Source of the DNA: Hymenobacter sp. BT18
GTDB taxonomy: Bacteria > Bacteroidota > Bacteroidia > Cytophagales > Hymenobacteraceae
Length of the DNA stretch: 64,000 bases
Reading direction: 5' to 3'
Assembly (NCBI RefSeq): GCF_012273015.1
Contig: NZ_CP050954.1
Span: forward strand, 3,822,001 to 3,886,000
Shown here piece after piece: positions 51,665-59,373 of this stretch (position 1 is the first letter of the stretch; each line of letters starts with the position of its first letter). The notes beneath the pieces are model-generated. The model ran no database searches and was not told the DNA's origin. It was given only the letters and a program-made list of their open reading frames with translations. The translations under genes and the position numbers were made by a program.

Positions 51665-53254
51665 TCAGTGCACGTAGGGGCCCCAGTCTTCCTCAAAATA
51701 ACGCACCAAGGCCTGATTATTGAGCTGGTTGATATCGGTGGGCACTTCGGCCATATCGGGCGGAAAGTCCAGCATCTGGCGGATGGTGACGGGCGTGACG
51801 TAGCGCAGGTCGCGCGGCAGCGGCCCGGCATTGGGGCGCCAGTGGCCGTTTTCGCCGGCCAGCACGAAGCCCCATTCGCCAAATGACGGCACGTAGCAGT
51901 GGTACGGAATGGTGTGGAACCCAGCGGCCTGCAGCGTATGCGCAACACACCAAAACGACTGCCGCGCCACGTATGGCGAGGTACTCTGCACCACCAGTTT
52001 GCCACCTGGGGCTAGCAGCCGGTGCAGCTCCTGGTAAAATGCCGCTGAGTACAACTTGCCAATAGAATAGTTGGCCGGGTCCGGGAAATCCACAATCAGG
52101 CAGTCGTAGCGGGTCGTATCCTGGCGTACCCATTGGTAGGCGTCGCCGTTGATAACCTGCACCTTCGGGTTGAAAAAGGAGCGTTGGTTGAGGGAAGTGA
52201 GCAGCTGGTTTTGCTTGAACAGCTCAGTCATGCCCGCGTCGAGGTCTACCAGCCGAATCTGCTGCAGCTGCGGGTATTTCAGCAGCTCGCGCACGGCCAG
52301 CCCGTCGCCGCCGCCCAGCACCAGCACGCGGCGCGCATGCGGGAGAGCCTGCATGGCAGGGTGTACCAGGGCTTCGTGGTAGCGGTACTCGTCCTGGGAG
52401 CTAAACTGCAGGTTGCCGTTCAGGAACAGGCGCAGCTCGCGCTGGTTTTTGGTGAGTACAATACGCTGGTAGATGGTGCTTTTGGCATAAATCACCTGGT
52501 CCTGAAAAGCCAGCGTTTCGGTATAGCGCTGGATGCGGCCGGCGTAGCCAAACGTAACAGCCAAGGCCAGCAGCGCCGCGCCCATCAGGCTGGCGAAGGC
52601 CCGACGGTAGGGCCGGGTTTCCGGAAAGCGGTACAGCGCCACGGCAGCCACTACCACGTTCAGGGTTCCAAACAGGAGCGAAGTCCGCATCAGGCCCAAC
52701 TGGGGTACCAGCACCAGTGGGAAAATGAGGGAAGCCAGCAGCGCCCCAATGTAATCGACAGTGAAAACTTTGGAGACCAGGTCTTTGAACTCGAAGCGGT
52801 TTTCCAGAATCCGCATCAGTAGCGGAATTTCCAGTCCCACCAAGATGCCCGTCAGGCCCACTAGCGCATACAGAATCAGGCGGAAAGAGGCCACGTACTC
52901 GAACAACACGAAAAGCAGCGGCGCTGAAAAGCCACCAACTAGGCCCACCAGAATTTCGAGCCAGATAAACCATTTCAGCAGCGGCCCGCCCAAGTAGCGC
53001 GACAGCCACGATCCTACCCCCATCGAGAACAGGTAGGCCCCGATGATCGTGGAAAACTGCGTGACCGAGTCGCCGAGCAGATAGGAGGCCAGCGTGCCCG
53101 CAATCAGCTCGTAAATCAGCCCGCAGGTGGCAATAACAAACACCGACCCCAGCAGCAGCACCGACTGGGCTTCCTGCCGCGCCGCGCCGCGCCTGGCCCG
53201 CTCCGGTGTGCCGGGTGAAGCAGGCGCCGGAGCTTCGGCGGCGGCATTAGCCAT
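51665..53254 (-). CDS. Membrane-fused spermidine-synthase-like aminopropyltransferase
   Basis: The product has 529 aa. The N-terminal half (about 25-225) has six or seven membrane helices (LLLGSVFVIATCGLIYELIA onwards). The C-terminal half (about 240-529) is a SpeE-type domain with VLVLGGGDGLAVRELLKYP (decarboxylated-AdoMet pocket), VDLDAGM and catalytic-region YDCLIVDFPDPANYS. It should move an aminopropyl group to an amine at the membrane. Its start overlaps the DUF350 stop by eight bases. The acceptor is unknown. Confidence 0.9.
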   Translation of the reverse strand: MANAAAEAPAPASPGTPERARRGAARQEAQSVLLLGSVFVIATCGLIYELIAGTLASYLLGDSVTQFSTIIGAYLFSMGVGSWLSRYLGGPLLKWFIWLEILVGLVGGFSAPLLFVLFEYVASFRLILYALVGLTGILVGLEIPLLMRILENRFEFKDLVSKVFTVDYIGALLASLIFPLVLVPQLGLMRTSLLFGTLNVVVAAVALYRFPETRPYRRAFASLMGAALLALAVTFGYAGRIQRYTETLAFQDQVIYAKSTIYQRIVLTKNQRELRLFLNGNLQFSSQDEYRYHEALVHPAMQALPHARRVLVLGGGDGLAVRELLKYPQLQQIRLVDLDAGMTELFKQNQLLTSLNQRSFFNPKVQVINGDAYQWVRQDTTRYDCLIVDFPDPANYSIGKLYSAAFYQELHRLLAPGGKLVVQSTSPYVARQSFWCVAHTLQAAGFHTIPYHCYVPSFGEWGFVLAGENGHWRPNAGPLPRDLRYVTPVTIRQMLDFPPDMAEVPTDINQLNNQALVRYFEEDWGPYVH

Positions 53255-53462
53255 GAATAGCGGAGCTGATAATCAGAGCCACGGCAATCATGAAAGCGGC
53301 CGCCACAATAGCCAGGGCGGTGTTGTGCTCTTCCACGATTTCCTTCCAGAGCATGCGGGGGGTGAGCTTTTCGATGATAATGAACGACACGACCAGAATC
53401 ACGATGCCCAGCACCGAGTAGATGATGGAGGCAGCAATGAGCTTAAAGTTGAGGTATTCCAT
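53247..53462 (-). CDS. DUF350 membrane protein
   Basis: This 71-aa protein has two membrane helices (IIYSVLGIVILVVSFIIIEK and TALAIVAAAFMIAVALIISS) joined by a charged loop (LTPRMLWKEIVEEHN), the single-repeat form of DUF350. The family includes E. coli YjfL, found in loci with polyamine-type enzymes. ATG 53462 is preferred over a GTG further upstream. It is tightly linked on both sides: 17 bp from the small upstream gene, and an eight-base overlap with the synthase. Confidence 0.85.
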   Translation of the reverse strand: MEYLNFKLIAASIIYSVLGIVILVVSFIIIEKLTPRMLWKEIVEEHNTALAIVAAAFMIAVALIISSAIHG

Positions 53463-53479
53463 ACGAGTGGGGAAATTCA

Positions 53480-53662
53480 CTATTTATGATAGAAGCGGGC
53501 GTGGCCGCTCCGTGCCGTAGACGTGCGGGCACCTTCCGGATTTTCGTTGTCGTCGCCGAGCAGGCGCCGGCCTTGGAGGCCAGCCCACACAAACACGCCG
53601 TAGGCGAAGAGCGCCACCAGCACGTAATAGCGGATGGAAAGTAAGGAGCGCAGATAATTCAT
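53480..53662 (-). CDS. 60-aa single-helix membrane protein
   Basis: One membrane helix (YYVLVALFAYGVFVWAGLQ) is followed by a hydrophilic tail (GDDNENPEGARTSTARSGHARFYHK). No family is recognised. It lies 20 bp after the DUF4178 stop and 17 bp before DUF350, which supports it as a real gene. It is probably a small subunit or assembly factor for the membrane complex. Confidence 0.7.
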   Translation of the reverse strand: MNYLRSLLSIRYYVLVALFAYGVFVWAGLQGRRLLGDDNENPEGARTSTARSGHARFYHK

Positions 53663-53682
53663 GCAGCGGTGCTGTTTGAGAG

Positions 53683-55014
53683 CTAAGATTCGTCTTGAGG
53701 ACCGTAGTTGCTGTTGGCCCAGCGGTTATGCTCGTGCGAGTGGCGACGCAGGTACTGAATGACGGGGTACACCGCCAGCAGCAGCAGCAGTACCACCGCA
53801 TTCGACTGCAGCGGCGTGTGCTGGCTGACGCCGAGATGCAGGGGCAGGTCCTGGCCGTTTTCGGAGACGGGGTAAAGCGTAAGATGATACCTGCCCGTTG
53901 GAATGTTTGCCAGCGTGGCATCCTGGTCCTGCGAGCCTTCACTCCAGCTTTCGCCGTCTTCCACGCCCGAGTAATACTCCAGGCTTTTCGTGAATTCGTA
54001 GCGCTGGCCGGTGCGCTCGTTCACCAGCGTCACGGGCACCTCCAGCCACTGGTTGGCCAGCGACGATGTTAGCGCAAACTGCAGTGCCGCCGGCCCCTCT
54101 ATCTCAAACGCCTTCGAAACCAGCACCCGGTTGCTGCCCGCGGCCACTGCCTCCGCGTTGGCGCCGGTCGGCACAGTTTCGCGGCCGGTAGAGAAGTCCT
54201 GCAGTAGTACCTGTTTTTCGGGTTTGATGAACAGGAGCGCCAACTGCGTAATAATCACCAGCAGTGCCATGTTCAGGCTGAATGAACGCAGCGCCGGCCA
54301 CGAATTCTGAGCCGGCGCCGGCTGGATGGCGCCCACCCCCGTGCGGAAGGGCATGCGTTGGTTGGGCACCTGAAAACCTTCGGCTACTTCCGAGGGCTCT
54401 ATGTGCAGGGCTCTGTACCAGTGCGCGGCCTGGTGGCCCTGCTTCTCGCGCACCAGCATGTGGGGCGGTGCAATGTATTCGGTGACGGTGAGCTTACTGT
54501 CCTCATGGATTTCCCAGTCAAACTCACCTTCTGCATAGAGCGTAACCGGCGAGTAAGAGTTGTAGATGTCGTAGCTGGTATCCTCATCGAGGATTTGGGC
54601 CCCGCGGCTGGTGGCTCGTCCAGAAACTTTGTAATCACGGCCGGCAGGGCCCACCAGCATCCAATGGCCCTCGTACATGGCCAGTTGAGCTTGAATACCG
54701 GTTTCCTCGTGGCGCAGCATGTATTCGTGCCACTGGTAGATAGCCTGCTTTTCCTTGCGCAGCATCCAGCCCAGCACGCGGTACTGCTGCCCGCGCAGCG
54801 TACCCACGGCCCCTAACGGGAGCACTGGCTTCTGATTACCCTCAAATTTGCCCAGGCTTACCGGCGCGTTGTCGTCCTCCGCTTTGAAATAGGCGTGGCA
54901 AGCAGGGCATACAAAAAAGGTGCTGTTCTCCTGGTCGAAGTACGGCACTTGGTGGTGGCATTTCGGGCAGGGCACATGGGCCGGGGCAGCGGAGGTAGCG
55001 GGTACATGGCTCAT
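53683..55014 (-). CDS. DUF4178 protein with N-terminal zinc ribbon and membrane segments
   Basis: The product has 443 aa. A zinc-ribbon (CPKCHH at 16-21 and CPACHA at 36-41) is followed by a DUF4178 beta-rich domain (about 60-200, GQQYRVLGWMLRKEKQ and YQWHEYMLRHEETG). A membrane helix lies near 270-290, followed by a periplasmic-type domain, a second helix (NAVVLLLLLAVYPVIQYL) and a charged tail. DUF4178 genes recur beside AdoMet-decarboxylase- and spermidine-synthase-like genes. Its ATG overlaps the upstream decarboxylase stop by four bases. Confidence 0.88.
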   Translation of the reverse strand: MSHVPATSAAPAHVPCPKCHHQVPYFDQENSTFFVCPACHAYFKAEDDNAPVSLGKFEGNQKPVLPLGAVGTLRGQQYRVLGWMLRKEKQAIYQWHEYMLRHEETGIQAQLAMYEGHWMLVGPAGRDYKVSGRATSRGAQILDEDTSYDIYNSYSPVTLYAEGEFDWEIHEDSKLTVTEYIAPPHMLVREKQGHQAAHWYRALHIEPSEVAEGFQVPNQRMPFRTGVGAIQPAPAQNSWPALRSFSLNMALLVIITQLALLFIKPEKQVLLQDFSTGRETVPTGANAEAVAAGSNRVLVSKAFEIEGPAALQFALTSSLANQWLEVPVTLVNERTGQRYEFTKSLEYYSGVEDGESWSEGSQDQDATLANIPTGRYHLTLYPVSENGQDLPLHLGVSQHTPLQSNAVVLLLLLAVYPVIQYLRRHSHEHNRWANSNYGPQDES

Positions 55015-55364
55015 CGGCGCACTTCGGTTTTACTTTGCTCGACTCCGCCGAAAAAGTCCAGCGTGGCGGCATACAACTCCCGTGCCCGGTCGGCATTGTC
55101 GCGGCGGTAGTTAGATAGAAACACGTCGAAGGTGGCCTGCCCATGCTCCGGCCAGGTATGAATGCTCAGGTGTGACTCAGTGAGGCCAATAACGGCCGTG
55201 AACGAGCCATTGGGAAACGTGTGGTACACTTCACCCACCTTGGTCAGACCCAGTGCGGCAATCTGCTCATCGAAGAAGCGCTGGCAGGCCGCCGCATTGG
55301 TCAGCACACCGGCGGGGGCAGCAAAAGTGGCCAGCACGTGCAGGCCCGGCGAATAAACAGACAT
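55011..55364 (-). CDS. S-adenosylmethionine-decarboxylase-like protein
   Basis: The product has 117 aa, matching the short bacterial SpeH class. The self-processing site is LTESHLSIHTWPEHG, with Ser64 as pyruvoyl precursor and His69 aligned to His68 of the Thermotoga enzyme. The catalytic Cys83 of that enzyme aligns with Ser84 here (DVFLSNY). It would supply decarboxylated AdoMet to the synthase at the other end of the operon. It is the first gene of the operon. Confidence 0.9.
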   Translation of the reverse strand: MSVYSPGLHVLATFAAPAGVLTNAAACQRFFDEQIAALGLTKVGEVYHTFPNGSFTAVIGLTESHLSIHTWPEHGQATFDVFLSNYRRDNADRARELYAATLDFFGGVEQSKTEVRR

Positions 55365-55612
55365 TCAGGATACCACAGCTACAATAGAGAGGCCGCCCGC
55401 ATGAGCCGACTGGCACCCGACAATATTACACTGATGCCGGCCAACCACGCAATGACCGGGAGTGTATTTGTTCAGCTATCCAGCGTCCGGCCGAGCGGCC
55501 AGCACCCTCAAACAAGGATTTTCACCTGGGCCGTTACCTTTCCGCCCCAACGCATTTGCCCAAGCCGCTTTCCTAGGAAAATTATCCGAATTGAAGACGA
55601 TTTTCTCGGCTA

Positions 55613-55924
55613 ATGAGCTGTTTTCGAAAGTATTTACTGCGGCACCCAGATGCAGCAGATTATAGAAAATTTCAGCTGTTATATACAATCGGGGCGGATT
55701 TGCCGGCAGCCATAGCCGCCGAATGCGGACAACTGCAACTGAATGTTATGAACCCGATGGTCGGCTTTGCGCTGTTCACGAGTGGCTCCTATGAGACCAA
55801 TGCCTGCCGTACCCTGCGCGAAAATTTCATAGCAGGTAGCACGGCTAATGCCCAGCGCAGAGAAAAAACATCGTCACGCAGGTCAACCCTGTGCTGGGTT
55901 ACGAAGGCTCGGTCAGAATTGTAA
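55613..55924 (+). pseudogene. Decayed N-terminal fragment resembling FkbM-type methyltransferases
   Basis: The frame reads AAECGQLQLNVMNPMVGFAL and then FTSGSYETNACRTLRENFIA. This resembles the segment just before the SAM-binding motif of FkbM-family enzymes (usually SGSYE then FLDIGAN). The glycine motif is missing, and after 55840 the frame turns into basic nonsense. Further 3' bases carry another fragmentary frame (VNPVLGYEG). It looks like a truncated gene with internal deletions. The 55365-55612 spacer shows no other gene. Confidence 0.35.
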
Positions 55925-56060
55925 ATTATACCGTAATAATCAGTTTATGAATGAAATGTGTTGCTATAACAGAGCTGCAACTGCTGGCCCAAGCTTAGTG
56001 AAATGAGACCTGCACACGCAAGAACTTGGTCCACCTCGACTTTATTTAGTTTCCTAGATC

Positions 56061-56114
56061 CAGGGTACAGTAAAAAAGCTCTTAGCGTAAACCAAGAGCT
56101 TCTTTATTGTACCC
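56061..56114. terminator. Long AT-rich stem-loop
   Basis: GGGTACAGTAAAAAAGCTCTT and its near-exact reverse complement flank a 10-nt loop (two mismatches in 21 bp). It lies just left of the tRNA-like sequence. Confidence 0.5.
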
Positions 56115-56186
56115 GGAGCCGGGGTAGCCTCGGGCCTCAAAACCGAGATACTAACCCGTTGATTTACTGCGAGTATCTTCTGAATT
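56115..56186 (-). other. Degenerate tRNA-like sequence, possible attachment-site scar
   Basis: On the minus strand a D-arm-like stretch, an anticodon-type hairpin (CTCGG/CCGAG around TTTTGAGGC) and a 3' end CCGGCTCCGGGTAC occur in tRNA order. The T-loop GTTCGA is missing and no 5' acceptor strand matches. It cannot be a working tRNA. It lies at the left border of the phage-like module. Confidence 0.2.
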
Positions 56187-56252
56187 ACGTTAAGTCATTT
56201 TCAAATAGGTGGCGTACCAGGTGGCGTAAGGTCTTTACATCCATTTTTTACC

Positions 56253-56267
56253 CGCCACCGGGTGGCG
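56253..56267 (-). terminator. Short stem-loop after the S24 repressor
   Basis: CGCCAC and GTGGCG arms separated by CGG abut the repressor stop. The 56200-56268 stretch also repeats GGTGGCGT three times. Confidence 0.45.
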
Positions 56268-56268
56268 T

Positions 56269-57174
56269 TTACTGCAGCCGGTACTGCTCGCTTGAACGGC
56301 TGCCAATGCGGTCCATCATTTCCACGAGTCGGCCGCGCACGTCGCTCGAATCCCGGGCCATAACTTCCAGCAGCCCCGCCACCCGATCAAACGCTTCTTC
56401 CCGGTTGGCCGGTACCCGCGTCGTCAGAATCCCGCGCACCTCCCAGATTTCCCAGATGGTTTCGCGTGGGATAAGGTGCGGCGAGAAGTAGGAGTTATCC
56501 GACAGTAGCTCCACTTCCTGGTCATTTTCGCTGATGGGGCGGGGAATGCGCTTTACCATCACCGAGTCCTCCGTGACCACCACGTACACGTGGCGGGGCT
56601 TAACCATGCGCCAGTCGTCCATGCAGCGCGCAATGACCACGTCGCTGGTCCACAACGTCGGCTCCATGCTCGAGCCTTCCACTTCAAAGGCCCGGTGCGA
56701 CTTGCCCGAGAACTGCGGCAGGGCCAACAGCTCCAGGTCCATTTCCTGCAGCACCTGAGGCTTTTCCCGCGACAGCTGGTAGCCGGCCTGAGCAGGAGTA
56801 GGCACGAGCATAATGCCCTCGTCGCCGGCCATGTTCAGCGTGACCACCGCCGGGGCATTCGGTCCCCCGTGGCGGTAGCTGTGCTTGGCCGCAGCCGGCT
56901 CCTTCTCAACTGCTGATACTGGTTCTTCCTGGTCTTCCAGCGCCGTTTTCAGCATCTCGCCCTCACCAAGTAACAGCCAGCCGGGGTTGATTTCCGGGTA
57001 GGTCTCCAGCACCTCTACCAGCGTATCGAACCCGGGCTTGAACTTGTGTCCAATAAAGTTGTATAGTTTCGTTGGGCGGTCATGTCCAAGTTTCTTTGCA
57101 GCGCCGTACACAGAGTCGCCATAATGCTCTATTATCGCCGATAGACGGTCACCAATCTGCTTTTGCTCTTCCAT
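56269..57174 (-). CDS. Phage-type S24 (LexA/CI-like) repressor
   Basis: The product has 301 aa. The N-terminal DNA-binding part (about 1-70, GDRLSAIIEHYGDSVYGAAK) is a helix-turn-helix. The C-terminal S24 peptidase-like domain (about 140-240) has EGSSMEPTLW (Ser169) and VMVKRIPR (Lys208), the Ser-Lys pair of self-cleaving repressors. It is divergent from a small protein gene across an operator-rich gap, the usual layout of a lysogeny switch. Induction by DNA damage is inferred, not shown. Confidence 0.9.
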   Translation of the reverse strand: MEEQKQIGDRLSAIIEHYGDSVYGAAKKLGHDRPTKLYNFIGHKFKPGFDTLVEVLETYPEINPGWLLLGEGEMLKTALEDQEEPVSAVEKEPAAAKHSYRHGGPNAPAVVTLNMAGDEGIMLVPTPAQAGYQLSREKPQVLQEMDLELLALPQFSGKSHRAFEVEGSSMEPTLWTSDVVIARCMDDWRMVKPRHVYVVVTEDSVMVKRIPRPISENDQEVELLSDNSYFSPHLIPRETIWEIWEVRGILTTRVPANREEAFDRVAGLLEVMARDSSDVRGRLVEMMDRIGSRSSEQYRLQ

Positions 57175-57194
57175 TATGCTGCTCGGTGCTATTA

Positions 57195-57237
57195 AAACTT
57201 ATTTGCTAGGTCAAACTTATTTTTGTAAACTTGTTTG
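57195..57237. promoter_or_regulatory. Operator array in the divergent control region
   Basis: Three direct repeats, AAACTTATTTG (57195-57205), AAACTTATTTTTG (57213-57225) and AAACTTGTTTG (57227-57237), lie between the S24 repressor and the divergent small gene. A minus-strand TAAGTTTG box (57212-57219) within the array could be the repressor promoter, allowing autoregulation. Confidence 0.6.
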
Positions 57238-57272
57238 CCTTTAAGACCAAAGATAAACAAATAGCAAACAAA

Positions 57273-57545
57273 ATGGAACATGTAGCAAAGAAAATTTCAG
57301 AGCAGCGTCACCTGTTCGGCAAGCGCAGCAATTACACGGCCCGCATCCTGGCCAACTTGGAAGCCAAGGGCAAAGTGTTCACGCGCCAGCAGGTCTACAA
57401 TGTGGTGTCCGGGCGCTACTTCAACCTAGACGTGGCCGAGGCCTTTTTCGAGGAGCTGGAGGCCGAGTTAAAGCGCCGCGCCGACCTCGAAGCCCTGGCC
57501 AACCGCCAGATTCCCACTTCCAACCGCGCGCAGATGCCTGCTTAA
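57273..57545 (+). CDS. Small DNA-binding-type protein in Cro position
   Basis: A 90-aa basic, helical protein (MEHVAKKISEQRHLFGKRSN, then GKVFTRQQVYNVVSGRYFNL). The TRQQVYNVVSG segment looks like a helix-turn-helix recognition region. It is the first rightward gene after the operator array, so it occupies the position of Cro. The start ATG 57273 is chosen because an upstream extension reads through operators. The next gene starts 3 bp after its stop. Confidence 0.65.
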   Translation: MEHVAKKISEQRHLFGKRSNYTARILANLEAKGKVFTRQQVYNVVSGRYFNLDVAEAFFEELEAELKRRADLEALANRQIPTSNRAQMPA

Positions 57546-57548
57546 GCT

Positions 57549-57860
57549 ATGCAAGTAGCCCTGCTAGTCCCCGAACAGGAGTGGCGGCAGCTGCTCTCCG
57601 ACGTGCAGCGCCTCAAGGAAACCGAGGCTGCCCCCAAACTCCCCGCGGCTGCGCCCGCCCCGCCCGACCGCATCCTCACGGTGCGCGAGGCTGCCCACTA
57701 CATGCGCCTCAAGCCCGAGGGCGTGCGCAACGCCCGCCGCGCCGGCCGCCTTACTGGCTTGCGTCTCAACGAAAAGGAGTGGGGCTTCCGCCAGTCGGAG
57801 CTCGACCGCTACCTGTCCCGCTACAACCGCCGACCGCTCGACGCACCCTCCGCCGGCTAA
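57549..57860 (+). CDS. Excisionase-type helix-turn-helix protein
   Basis: The product has 103 aa. After a variable N-terminal region, the HTH_17/MerR-like segment RILTVREAAHYMRLKPEGVR is followed by NARRAGRLTGLRLNEKEWGF and SELDRYLSRY. This is the pattern of phage and ICE excisionase or AlpA-like proteins. It lies 3 bp from the preceding gene and 11 bp from the next, so it belongs to the early operon of the element. A role in excision or early control is inferred. Confidence 0.8.
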   Translation: MQVALLVPEQEWRQLLSDVQRLKETEAAPKLPAAAPAPPDRILTVREAAHYMRLKPEGVRNARRAGRLTGLRLNEKEWGFRQSELDRYLSRYNRRPLDAPSAG

Positions 57861-57871
57861 CCGCCCCTGTC

Positions 57872-58438
57872 ATGTCTCTGCTATTCTCCATTGTTGGGCC
57901 CGACGCCACGTCGGCCCGCTCGCTTATTCGTGTCCACAAAGCTCGGGTCCGCTACCAGCAGCTTACCTGCGAGTTCACCGAGCAGCGGGCCGACGACACC
58001 CCGCCCCGGGCCTTTTCCCTTACCTGCCAGGAGCTCGTGCACCCCGACTTGCTTCACCGCCTGGCCCACTTGGTGCCGCACCTGTGCCTGCTTACCGAGC
58101 AGCTAACCGAAACCCCCGACTACTGGCCCGGCGACGAAGCCGAGCCCCTGCCCGCGCACTTCAGCGCTTTCACGGTCGTTGGCTTTACCATCGGCAACGG
58201 TGGGGGAGGCGTCACGCTCGTTGGCCAGCGCCAGCTCGCCGGCGGCAAGGTGCTCAACCTCACGTCCCCTTACGTGGCCTTTCACGACGAGCAGGCCGGC
58301 TACGCCTACGCCGGCCTGCTGGAAAGTACCCTGGAGCAAGCCCTGCAGGAAGTGGAAGCGGCCCTGCGCGGCAAGTGCACCGACTACCGCCAGCTCGATT
58401 TGTTCGCCCCGCCGGCCTCCCCTTTGCGCATCTGCTAA
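57872..58438 (+). CDS. Hypothetical protein of the phage-like module
   Basis: A 188-aa soluble protein (MSLLFSIVGPDATSARSLIR, later HFSAFTVVGFTIGNGGGGVT). It ends in a charged, helical part with QALQEVEAALRGKCTDYRQL. No family is recognised. It lies between the HTH gene (11 bp) and the DUF1376-like gene (2 bp), so it is part of the early operon. ATG 57872 is preferred over the much longer in-frame extension, which overlaps the HTH gene. Confidence 0.75.
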   Translation: MSLLFSIVGPDATSARSLIRVHKARVRYQQLTCEFTEQRADDTPPRAFSLTCQELVHPDLLHRLAHLVPHLCLLTEQLTETPDYWPGDEAEPLPAHFSAFTVVGFTIGNGGGGVTLVGQRQLAGGKVLNLTSPYVAFHDEQAGYAYAGLLESTLEQALQEVEAALRGKCTDYRQLDLFAPPASPLRIC

Positions 58439-58440
58439 GC

Positions 58441-59367
58441 ATGAAAGCCCCCGCGTTTCTGTTCTACACGGGTGACTTTCTCAGCTCGCCCGACGTGCAG
58501 CTGATGGAAGCCCACGAGGTGGGGGCCTACTGCCTGCTGCTGTTCAACTCCTGGCAGTCCGACCACCCTGGCTACCTTCCCGCCGACGAAGGGCGCCTGC
58601 GCCGCACCGCCCGCCTCTCCGTCGCGCAGTGGGCCGAAAGCCGCGAGCTGCTGCTCAGCAAGTTTCCCGCGGTGCCCCACGACCCCACGCTGCGCTACAA
58701 TCCGCGGCTGCTCAAGGAAGCCGAAAAGCAGCGCCACCACCGCGAGCTGAAGTCCCTGGCCGGCCAGGCCTCCGCCGCGAAGCGCGCCGCCCAGCCAACA
58801 TCCGCTGCCCGTAACGCAACACCTGTTCAACCGCTGTTGCCCTCCCGCACTGCATCGACCGTCTCGCAAACCTTACAAGCAACAGCCGCACCTGATAAGT
58901 CAACACCTGTTACCTCTCTCGCCGGCACTTGTTCCGAAACAGCCCAACAGCCGCCCAACCTTTCAATTTCACTTTCAACCCTCTCTCCACTACGTTCCGA
59001 GAGGGCGGCAGGGGCCGCCGCGCGCACGCCCAAACCGGGAAATAAGTTGTCAGGTACTTCGGTTCAGAAGAAGGGCACGGCGACCAAGTCGGAAGTTCCG
59101 CCCGCACTAGCAGCTGTGCAGGACTATGCGGCCGCGCAACATCCGGCAAGTCCCGGGGCGGGGGAGGAGGCTGCGGCTTTTTTCGACCACTTCCAAAGCA
59201 ATGGCTGGCGCGTGGGCGGCAAAACCCCCATGGTTGATTGGCGCGCCGCTTTTCGCAATTGGATGCGCCGCCGTGCCCACTTCCAGGCGCCCGCTGGCAC
59301 TGCGCCAGCTACGCCCACCCGGGCCCGCACCGCCCCCAAAGCTGCCGATCCTTCCCGCTGGAGCTAA
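58441..59367 (+). CDS. DUF1376/YdaU-like phage replication protein
   Basis: The product has 308 aa. The N-terminal winged-helix part starts MKAPAFLFYTGDFLSSPDVQ with VGAYCLLLFNSWQSDHPGYL, the DUF1376-type opening seen in phage replication-initiation (O-like) proteins. A long disordered linker follows (about 120-240, Ser/Thr/Pro/Ala-rich). A short C-terminal domain contains FFDHFQSNGWRVGG and DWRAAFRNWMRR. It directly precedes dnaB, so a helicase-loading role is likely. ATG 58441 is 2 bp after the previous stop. Confidence 0.85.
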   Translation: MKAPAFLFYTGDFLSSPDVQLMEAHEVGAYCLLLFNSWQSDHPGYLPADEGRLRRTARLSVAQWAESRELLLSKFPAVPHDPTLRYNPRLLKEAEKQRHHRELKSLAGQASAAKRAAQPTSAARNATPVQPLLPSRTASTVSQTLQATAAPDKSTPVTSLAGTCSETAQQPPNLSISLSTLSPLRSERAAGAAARTPKPGNKLSGTSVQKKGTATKSEVPPALAAVQDYAAAQHPASPGAGEEAAAFFDHFQSNGWRVGGKTPMVDWRAAFRNWMRRRAHFQAPAGTAPATPTRARTAPKAADPSRWS

Positions 59368-59373
59368 CCCGCT

